Assembly: GCA_965658275.1 (NCBI GenBank) | Contig: CBFHRN010000057.1 | Location: 1 to 11,498, forward strand | DNA: 11,498 bases | Source of the DNA: Croceimicrobium sp965658275 | Lineage (GTDB): Bacteria; Bacteroidota; Bacteroidia; Flavobacteriales; Schleiferiaceae | Direction of reading: 5' to 3' | Shown: one piece after another, positions 7,801 through 11,498 of the stretch | Position numbering within the stretch: the stretch's first letter is position 1 | How the letters are laid out: every line of letters begins with the position of its first letter | Program-made: the position numbers and the translations under genes | Notes under the pieces: model-generated | Seen by the model: the letters and a program-made list of their open reading frames with translations, nothing else | Database searches by the model: none | What the model was told of the DNA's origin: nothing

Positions 7801-9216
7801 TTGATTTAATGCGGTATTAAGTGTTACATAACCCAGTTGAGGATGGAAATTATACTCATTGGAATTCAACTTACGTGCATTGGCCAACTCTACATACTCG
7901 GTAGCTTCCTCAAAACCGGCTGCATTTAAAACTTGATTTACCTGGGCTATATCACGAACACCAGGATATTGACCCGCCAAGGTTTGAGGGTCTAAGTCGT
8001 TCGATAAATTATCTGGGAAGTTTGTACCTGTGTTCGAGCTAAAGATATTTGGGCCGCTGGTTTGGCTGCCGTCTCGGTAAGCGCTATTCTGGTTTTCACC
8101 GAGGTCCATAAAGGCCACAATATTTCGAACGTCCTGTGTATTTTGACGGTTATTAGTAACCCAAACTTCAACTTTAGTAATTTGTACTGGAGAAGTAATA
8201 AGCGGAGAACTCTCTAAAAAGCGCTCGTAGTTATTGCGGAAGTAATGCGACAGGAAGTAGTGTCGGTTTGCCTCGTATTGGTCACCCCAAATTTCAAATT
8301 CTGTAGTCGTCGCCCCCCCTTGAATGTTGATAGAACTAGATTGCGAGCGCTGCTCCGAAAAAACACCGGTTAAAGTGAGTTTTCCAAATTGGAATTGCCC
8401 TTTTACACCGAATAAGCTCTGAGCCCCAGTAATCAGAGAAGAGTTTAGGGGTAAATTCACATTACCCAACTCAATCTTCTTTACAATATCATCATCGAAC
8501 CCTGTAAACTCAACTTTCACTTGATTTTCAAATGCAAAGGTGGCTTCAGTATCATAATTCACATTAACCTTGAGCTTTTCCCCAACGCTACCGCTCACAT
8601 TCATTTGAATCCGTTGGTCGAAATTAAAAGTGAAAACATTTCGGTTTCGCTCCGGAATAATCGGATTATCGATTTTCTGGAAACGCCCCCCAAAGGTAAG
8701 TTCAGCAAATCCTTGGGGTCGAATATCAATAGTATTGGAGCCGAATATTTTACTGAAGGTTTCCGAATTAACAGTGATTTGGGGAATCAAACCACTTTCC
8801 GGATCTCGGCCTTCGGCTTTAGCGGCTTCGGCACTTTTGGTTTTAGAATCCCAATAATCAAGAGCCTGTTTTCTTGCTACATATGCCCGATATTGATCGG
8901 GATTCATAACTATCGGTGGCTCCGCGCTGAAACGACCATACTGACGATAAACAAAATAGTTCCCCGATGCGGCGTCATACTCCACCTTTTCTTGATAGTT
9001 GCCTGGCTGATTACCATAGAGCCCCCCGCTTTCGGTGTTATTAAAAGGATAGCGTAGAGCAGAATCAGGATCGTTCGTATCCGCTGGTATGAGAGCCCGC
9101 TGCATTGGCTCTGGACTGGATACAATTACAGCTGCTCTTTCTCTCCTAGTAAATGAGTAGATAATAAAAAGCGTTGCAGTCGCTAAGACAATTCGGTATA
9201 TACCTCTTGGAATCAA
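1825..9216 (-). CDS. sprA: T9SS outer-membrane translocon protein SprA
   Basis: This 2463-residue protein is the very large outer-membrane beta-barrel through which the type IX secretion system exports folded cargo (SprA in Flavobacterium, Sov in Porphyromonas). Known SprA is a 36-strand barrel of about 2400 residues that works with PorV and a plug protein and is driven by the inner-membrane GldL/GldM motor. Recognisable blocks are the SprA N-terminal region at about 168-295 (LTFGGRFQKIDNPIIPERNR, NVNYDTEATFAFENQVK, FGVKGQFQFGKLTLTGVFSE), a second conserved block near 1364-1425 (IDFDMRLYKRLKLFTHLE, YEIPLKVTPWG), and a third near 1511-1620 (AEVWINELRLTEFD, then STSSIGWGSLDQTV and WINPRFNPLD). 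A terminal strand ends in GLSVRLNLGQ. The reading frame is intact. The start is a TTG at 9216 overlapping the ruvA stop; an in-frame TGA lies 11 codons upstream, and the first downstream ATG (codon 38) would remove the hydrophobic leader. That leader (residues 9-23) is followed by RRER and shows no clean signal-peptidase site, which is unusual. Confidence 0.96.
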   Translation of the reverse strand: MIPRGIYRIVLATATLFIIYSFTRRERAAVIVSSPEPMQRALIPADTNDPDSALRYPFNNTESGGLYGNQPGNYQEKVEYDAASGNYFVYRQYGRFSAEPPIVMNPDQYRAYVARKQALDYWDSKTKSAEAAKAEGRDPESGLIPQITVNSETFSKIFGSNTIDIRPQGFAELTFGGRFQKIDNPIIPERNRNVFTFNFDQRIQMNVSGSVGEKLKVNVNYDTEATFAFENQVKVEFTGFDDDIVKKIELGNVNLPLNSSLITGAQSLFGVKGQFQFGKLTLTGVFSEQRSQSSSINIQGGATTTEFEIWGDQYEANRHYFLSHYFRNNYERFLESSPLITSPVQITKVEVWVTNNRQNTQDVRNIVAFMDLGENQNSAYRDGSQTSGPNIFSSNTGTNFPDNLSNDLDPQTLAGQYPGVRDIAQVNQVLNAAGFEEATEYVELANARKLNSNEYNFHPQLGYVTLNTALNQDEVLAVAFQYTAGGRTFQVGEFSTDGVTPPNNLVVKMLKSFILDVRAPNWDLMMKNVYSLSAFQVGSEDFRLQVLYQNDETGTPVPFLPESNLRSELLLRVMDMDRLNQNNDPQPDGFFDFIPGVTIYPQNGRIFFPVLEPFGTNLDNKLDSDESKEKYVFQELYDSTRFVAQNETQKNKYLIRGQFKSSSSSEIQLNAFNIPPGSVSVTAGGTRLIEGQDYRVDYNLGRVSILNEGILNSGVPIKVDFENNALFNFQTKTFMGLNADYRFSEDFNLGATMVHLNERPLTQKVNIGDEPISNTIIGMNGNYSTDAPFLTRAVDAIPFISTKEKSNLIVSGEVAQLIPGSPRGIEINGEQTTFLDDFESSQTTIDIRNPAAWRLASTPAGQPLLFPEATENSIAYGFNRARLAWYTIDPLFHNDEARTPDNIKNNKELQSINPVREVLVDEVFPNLELDPSQPRNIATLDLAYYPNERGPYNYDVEPTPFSAGLNQNGLLNDPTSRWGGIMRDVSVTNFEEQNIEFIQFWVMNPFVGVNNAPQGGDLYFNLGSVSEDILKDGVQAIENSVPVDGDLSKLDSTRWGYASNVRPPVVAFDADPAARDLQDVGYDLLNDVQERTWIGDSAYANYIQRISSTFGNAAPAYVLANDDPAADNFQYYRGSNLDADQADILERYKSFNNPQGNSNPTPIGGVSAFATNLPDIEDINRDQTLSKAETYYQYRISMRAQDLREVGQNYITDIYRTRSPEQPNGQSYDVEWIQFKIPVFNPDSKVGPINDFRSIRFIRTFLRDFPEPIVLRFARMELVRGEWRRFQFALDGTRDRLNTDDQQNTIFEVNAVNIEQNGSRSPVPYVLPPGIDRQVLFGTTAANQQNEQALSLRILNLEDGDGRAVFRNIDFDMRLYKRLKLFTHLESAGEFDDLKDGDLSVFIRLGSDYNFNFYEYEIPLKVTPWGVSNTDVGLIWPSENQMDFALQVLKDVKLERNRAYRNTGDPLNEPYTVNRAGGKVTVVGAPNLGNVRTILIGVRNPKKRLANDPDDGLPKDAEVWINELRLTEFDQDGGWAANARVAAKLADFANVSITGSTSSIGWGSLDQTVSEFQQEERYSYDLQTNVELGKFFNKDLGIRIPMFYGASETWINPRFNPLDLDIEFDDALANIEDPVNQDSLRQATQDYTRRRSINFTNVRKERNANKANRNPQLYDIENFAASYSFSEVFRRNINTRFDMNIRHTASLNYTYRARPKQIKPFNKVSWLKSDWLALIRDFNFYPYPKNFTAIASLDRNYTAMQMRNTDAILNDIPPELLGNMEATYNKNFNLNRQYTMLYDITQNLRLDFNARLGSRVDELLGAPGTDSNRAEIMNNLRDLGRPLNYHQKITINWQVPINKIPLLDFATVTATYNGDYDWQTPSQRANGIANQGQQQGGAANSNFNLNFGNTVQNNRQIQLNSTLNFNALYNKVPYLKKAMAGGADTPKRRRPRGVPVPGQRRRQNEGNNEEEEEDEPSVFDKILMGGARFLMMVRSGSANYSRAEGQLLPGFNRSPQLFGLDNASGSFAPGFWFTMGDQSDIRTAAVQNNWLVINPDLNTQYTQTNTENLNMRLTAEPINSLRIVITAQRTSNGNMSEFFRADSLFFANGGFDRMEFRSLNTFQTQTYSSSWMMLNTAFEGIEAPSYNSATFDAFLENRLIISRRLAEGGSPALDTIAGYTPELVGSPDSSNYGYRYFSVSSQDVLIPSFIAAYSGMDPNSVALGYARSSPLPNWQVTYDGLSKMDFFKKWFSSFTLSHAYRSTYTVASITTNLLRQKALQDRPGDLPLDVNGDLFPSNQINSISLSEQFSPLIGLNTKFKNGATLRVEYKQDRNIMLSLTNNQITENRGTEWVIGTGYIIKDVKLKFIRMGKRRTNPVSNLELRTDIGIRDNIILIRKILEEVNQPTSGQTVTTVKVSADYRLSQRIQAKLFYDLNMSRFKTSNAFPLTTNQFGLSVRLNLGQ
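3292..3378 (-). other. Charge-segregated linker within SprA
   Basis: SprA residues 1947-1975 form a low-complexity stretch: a basic, proline-containing half (KRRRPRGVPVPGQRRR) is followed by an Asn/Gly bridge and an acidic half (EEEEEDE). It separates two beta-rich blocks in the C-terminal part of the barrel and is best read as a disordered loop between strands. Its position facing the periplasm or outside cannot be told from sequence. Confidence 0.75.
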
Positions 9217-9794
9217 AGTTTTTTGAGGGCAGCTTTTATAAGTTCTTCAATACTTAATTGAGCATCACTTTGCAATAGCTTACTAATTACACGGTCGGTT
9301 TGACGCGCTGTATAACCTAAGACTTCCAGTGCGGCTATGGCCTCGGATTTTAAATTGTGATTCAGGGCTGACGCACCACCTTCCTCTGGCGCCATGGCTC
9401 CCAATTTATCTTTAAGATCTATTATTACTCTTTGAGCAGTCTTCCCCCCAATACCCTTAACAGATTGTAATAAGGTGGCATCTTCCCGACCTACGGCCGC
9501 AATAACTTCAGAAGGGCTCAAGCTACTAAGAATAGTTCGAGCCGTATTACCCCCTACTCCATTTACACTTATTAAGTGCGCGAAAACTTCGCGTTCGGTG
9601 CGAGTTCCAAATCCGTATAAGGTTTGTGAGTCTTCTTTATAGATTGCGTGCAAAAAAAGCATCACCTCCTTATTGTGACTAATTTCTGAATAAGTATGGA
9701 GCGAAATATTGATTTCATATCCAAGGCCGTGGCACTCGATAATTGCCGTGGTAGGCTTAATTTCGGTCAATATTCCCTTAATGTGATGTAACAT
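9213..9794 (-). CDS. ruvA: Holliday junction branch migration complex subunit RuvA
   Basis: This 193-residue subunit binds four-way DNA junctions as tetramers and loads the RuvB ATPase for branch migration, ahead of RuvC cleavage. An OB-fold spans residues 1-62, with the acidic-pin region YKEDSQTLYGF (E54 and D55 match E. coli E55 and D56). Two helix-hairpin-helix motifs follow, VNGVGGNTA at 77-85 and VKGIGGKTA at 112-120. A short flexible linker (about 134-148) leads to the RuvB-contacting domain III (149-193, AALEVLGY to the end). The ATG at 9794 gives the canonical family start (MLHHIKG). An ATG at 9863 would add 23 residues, but it lies in the terminator/promoter region and is rejected. 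The TGA stop overlaps the sprA start by 4 nt. RuvB and RuvC are not in the window. Confidence 0.96.
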   Translation of the reverse strand: MLHHIKGILTEIKPTTAIIECHGLGYEINISLHTYSEISHNKEVMLFLHAIYKEDSQTLYGFGTRTEREVFAHLISVNGVGGNTARTILSSLSPSEVIAAVGREDATLLQSVKGIGGKTAQRVIIDLKDKLGAMAPEEGGASALNHNLKSEAIAALEVLGYTARQTDRVISKLLQSDAQLSIEELIKAALKKL

Positions 9795-9834
9795 AAATAA
9801 AGCCTGGGTTTGGTAAGGCTCGTTTAAAAAACGC

Positions 9835-9864
9835 CAAAAATAAGCTTTTAATACTCCTAACAAA
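9835..9864 (-). promoter_or_regulatory. Bacteroidetes-type promoter for ruvA-sprA
   Basis: On the minus strand TATTTTTG (9835-9842) is an exact TAnnTTTG -7 element, with TTTG (9861-9864) 18 nt upstream as the -33 element. Transcription would begin near 9828, leaving about a 35-nt leader before the ruvA ATG at 9794. It starts 1 nt after the T-tract of the upstream gene's terminator, so it is well placed to restart transcription for ruvA and sprA. Confidence 0.7.
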
Positions 9865-9865
9865 T

Positions 9866-9894
9866 AAAAAAAGCCGTCCCTTGGGAGGACGGCT
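9866..9894 (-). terminator. Rho-independent terminator of the T9SS cargo gene
   Basis: On the minus strand AGCCGTCC (9887-9894), a 7-nt loop and GGACGGCT (9872-9879) form a perfect 8-bp GC-rich stem. The final T of the stem continues into a seven-T tract (9866-9872). It lies 25 nt downstream of the stop codon of the 9920-10639 gene. The plus-strand reading lacks a T-tract after the stem, so it acts for the minus strand. Confidence 0.9.
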
Positions 9895-9919
9895 ACTTAA
9901 CGAGGATTAGTCGCTAATA

Positions 9920-10639
9920 TTATTCGATCACTAACTTTTTAGAAATCTCCAAATTTCCATTCACTCTTAAGGTGTACAAATATACTCCTGAACGAAGAGC
10001 AGAAAGATCGATTTCTGTATAATTCTTAGTGGCATCCAAGGTCTGGCTTAGCACTTTAGAACCAACCAAATTGATTAATTCAAACTGAGCCTCTTCACCA
10101 AAAGCCAAATCATAATTCACTTTGAGCAGGTCGCGCACCGGGTTTGGATAAACCGATAAGCTTGGTCCTGCTAATTCTTCTTGACTTAAGGGCTGACCGT
10201 TCACTTTAAAATTAATACGGAAGGCTACCGAGTCTGTTGGATTATAATAGTCAAACAATACATAATCGATAAAACCATCTCGAGTGTAGCCATCTAAATC
10301 AGGATAAACATGAACAATCGCCGTATCTGTCGCACCTGGCTGTATAGTCCGATTAAAAGAAACTGGATTTTGCGAAATATTGGTGGTGAAGCAAAGTCCC
10401 CAGCAAATCGCATTGCTATCTGTTAGTTCGGTGTAATTCTCATCAATCCGCTTGAAAGCAACTTCAACTGGCAAGTTGGATATATTTTTAACCACTGCAT
10501 ACCCCGCCAAGTCACCATCGACCCATGCATTTCCTTCTACCAAAGTGTCTTGAAAAATGATCTGTAAGCTTTGCTGAGCTTGAAGCCCCACACTTAGTGT
10601 TAAAACGACAATAAGGAAGGAAAATATTTTTTGATTCAT
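9920..10639 (-). CDS. Secreted protein with T9SS type A C-terminal sorting domain
   Basis: This 239-residue protein is predicted to cross the inner membrane by Sec and the outer membrane by T9SS. A classic signal peptide covers residues 1-21 (hydrophobic IFSFLIVVLTLSVG, then LQAQ). A beta-rich domain (about 22-148) contains C79-W-G-L-C83, followed by IQPGATDTAIVHVYPDLDG and FIDYVLFDYYNPTDSVAF. I recognise this as a pattern (CWG..C, then a P-G turn and a Y.P..DG strand) recurring in Bacteroidetes secreted proteins, but I know no function. The type A sorting domain occupies about 159-239: LSVYPNPVRDLLKVNYD, GSKVLSQTL, IDLSALRSGVYLYTLRVNG and the basic end KKLVIE. That domain is normally cleaved after export and the protein is attached to the cell surface or released. 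It is a single-gene unit with its own -7 box and terminator, upstream of ruvA-sprA. It could be a small adhesin-like or matrix protein, but the role is unknown. Confidence 0.9.
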   Translation of the reverse strand: MNQKIFSFLIVVLTLSVGLQAQQSLQIIFQDTLVEGNAWVDGDLAGYAVVKNISNLPVEVAFKRIDENYTELTDSNAICWGLCFTTNISQNPVSFNRTIQPGATDTAIVHVYPDLDGYTRDGFIDYVLFDYYNPTDSVAFRINFKVNGQPLSQEELAGPSLSVYPNPVRDLLKVNYDLAFGEEAQFELINLVGSKVLSQTLDATKNYTEIDLSALRSGVYLYTLRVNGNLEISKKLVIE

Positions 10640-10662
10640 AGCAGAGAATTTTATTTCGACAA

Positions 10663-10670
10663 CAAAAGTA
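10663..10670 (-). promoter_or_regulatory. -7 promoter element for the T9SS cargo gene
   Basis: On the minus strand TACTTTTG is an exact match to the Bacteroidetes -7 consensus TAnnTTTG, 23 nt upstream of the ATG at 10639. No good TTTG -33 element is seen at the expected distance, so this may be an activator-dependent or weak promoter. It lies in the 107-nt spacer between divergent genes. Confidence 0.5.
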
Positions 10671-10713
10671 TAAAATTCACCCTTTCGTGGTGGGTTTTAA
10701 TCATTTTTTCGAT

Positions 10714-10721
10714 TATTTTCG
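10714..10721 (+). promoter_or_regulatory. Possible -7 box for the plus-strand secreted protein
   Basis: TATTTTCG has one mismatch to TAnnTTTG and lies 25 nt upstream of the ATG at 10747. A -33 element is not convincing. It is listed only because a divergent promoter must lie in this 107-nt spacer and this is the best match seen. Confidence 0.25.
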
Positions 10722-10746
10722 AGCCCTACAATCTTAAGTTTTTGTT

Positions 10747-11498
10747 ATGAAAAAGTATTACTTATCCCTATTTTTAACCGCCATGACTCTTGGCTTAATG
10801 GGTCAAGGTTATTACCAGCTGCCTGCGATCAACGCAGGTTCGAATCCTGGTAACCTTAACAATGACCCTGAGCAACCTGAGGCTTTCCTTACCGGAAATA
10901 ACCTCAATTACTCAAGTGTTTTGAGCTCTGGCGCTGCTGACGCGTGGTCTGCGGCACAAACTTTACCATTTAGTTTCAACTTTAATGGTAATGCAGTTAC
11001 AACTTACTTTGTTTCTGCTTCTGGTGTTGTTACTTTCTCAAGTGCAGCTCCTTCTACTACTCCAGGATTCACTCCTGCCTTATTACCTTCTGCAAGTATT
11101 CCCAACAACTCTGTTTGTGCTTGGGGATTAGATCTTACAGGTGCTAATGACGCGGTTGTTTCCAAAACTTTCGGTACTGCACCTAACCGTCAGCACTGGA
11201 TTATTTGGGCTTCAGCCTCTAGTTCCACTTTAGGAGCTGGATGGGCATACTGGGGTATTGTATTCGAAGAAACTAGCGACAATGTCTATATTGTTGACAT
11301 GCGTTGCTACTCTCAAGGTGGTGGCAATGTGGCTCTTTCTGCGGGTATCCAAGTTAATGGCTCTACGGCTTACACTGTAGCCGGTTCTCCTACTTTAGGA
11401 TCTCAGAACACAGCAACAGGTGGTAGCCAGTCTGATGCTTTAGATAACACTTACTATGAGTTTATTTACGGTACTCAGCCTCAGTATGACCTTTCTTT
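10747..11498 (+). CDS. Large secreted/surface protein, N-terminal part (runs off right edge)
   Basis: The first 250 codons are present and the frame is open to the window edge. The product begins with a Sec signal peptide (MKKYYLSLFLTAMTLGLMGQ; cleavage probably near residue 20). A Gly/Ser/Thr/Asn-rich beta domain follows, starting with an AGSNPGNLNNDPE.PEA segment, then LPFSFNFNGNAVTTYFVSASGVVTF, and an Ala/Trp-rich core (RQHWIIWASASS, GWAYWGIVFEE). I recognise the NPG..N.DPE plus PFSFNFNG..VT.Y.VS.SG..TF pattern as the N-terminal module of large T9SS-exported proteins in Flavobacteriales, so a type A sorting domain is expected at the unseen C-terminus. Codons ending in T (ACT, GGT, GTT, TCT) are favoured more than in the minus-strand genes, which fits high expression. 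The first codon (ATG at 10747) is well placed before the signal peptide. Function beyond export is not evident; adhesin or matrix protein are guesses. Confidence 0.8.
   Translation, partial: MKKYYLSLFLTAMTLGLMGQGYYQLPAINAGSNPGNLNNDPEQPEAFLTGNNLNYSSVLSSGAADAWSAAQTLPFSFNFNGNAVTTYFVSASGVVTFSSAAPSTTPGFTPALLPSASIPNNSVCAWGLDLTGANDAVVSKTFGTAPNRQHWIIWASASSSTLGAGWAYWGIVFEETSDNVYIVDMRCYSQGGGNVALSAGIQVNGSTAYTVAGSPTLGSQNTATGGSQSDALDNTYYEFIYGTQPQYDLS

Noticed and set aside
8521..9057. 178-codon open frame on the plus strand opposite the start of sprA
   Set aside because: It lies wholly antisense to the conserved SprA N-terminal region, has no recognisable domain and looks like a codon-bias shadow.
9795..9863. 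Longer RuvA with 23 extra N-terminal residues from the ATG at 9863
   Set aside because: The extra part covers an exact TAnnTTTG / TTTG promoter, and its ATG lies next to the terminator T-tract. Family members start at MxHHIKG, which matches the ATG at 9794.
1..11498. A novel defence, mobile or CRISPR-type system
   Set aside because: Every sizeable open frame is explained by housekeeping, secretion or surface genes. No direct-repeat arrays, transposase, integrase, attachment sites or tRNA genes were seen.

Overview
This window looks like a chromosomal segment of a member of the phylum Bacteroidota, probably a Flavobacteriales-type marine or aquatic bacterium. The evidence is a full-length SprA, the outer-membrane translocon of the type IX secretion system (T9SS), a secreted protein with a T9SS type A C-terminal sorting domain, Bacteroidetes-style TonB proteins, and promoter-like sequences that match the phylum's TTTG / TAnnTTTG consensus rather than the E. 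coli one. Base composition is moderately AT-rich. The species cannot be named from the sequence alone.

Layout. Almost everything is on the minus strand, so the transcription order runs from high to low coordinates. A small secreted T9SS cargo protein (9920-10639) is followed by a clear intrinsic terminator (9866-9894). A promoter for ruvA begins immediately after it (9835-9864). Then come ruvA (9213-9794), sprA (1825-9216, two thirds of the window), gcvH (1407-1784), a VanZ-family membrane protein gene (1019-1414), a tonB-like gene (256-978), and the start of a second tonB-like gene that runs off the left edge (1-191). ruvA/sprA overlap by 4 nt and gcvH/vanZ by 8 nt. At both junctions the downstream gene appears to start with TTG, which suggests translational coupling. 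On the plus strand at the right edge, divergent from the cargo gene, the first 250 codons of another secreted protein (10747-11498) run out of the window.

How the genes relate. The order ruvA-sprA-gcvH-vanZ-tonB is, from my knowledge of the phylum, a recurrent arrangement in Flavobacteriia and relatives. It mixes DNA repair, protein export, one-carbon metabolism and envelope energisation without an obvious shared pathway. SprA exports proteins carrying the C-terminal signal seen in the 9920-10639 product, and the plus-strand protein is probably also such cargo.

I did not find a previously undescribed multi-gene system. The points most worth checking are a textbook intrinsic-terminator shape embedded in the first 25 codons of vanZ, the paired TTG start/stop overlaps, the promoter that settles the ruvA start, and a charge-segregated linker inside SprA. 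No tRNA, rRNA, CRISPR array, insertion sequence or phage feature was recognised, and no gene-free stretch exceeds about 130 bases.
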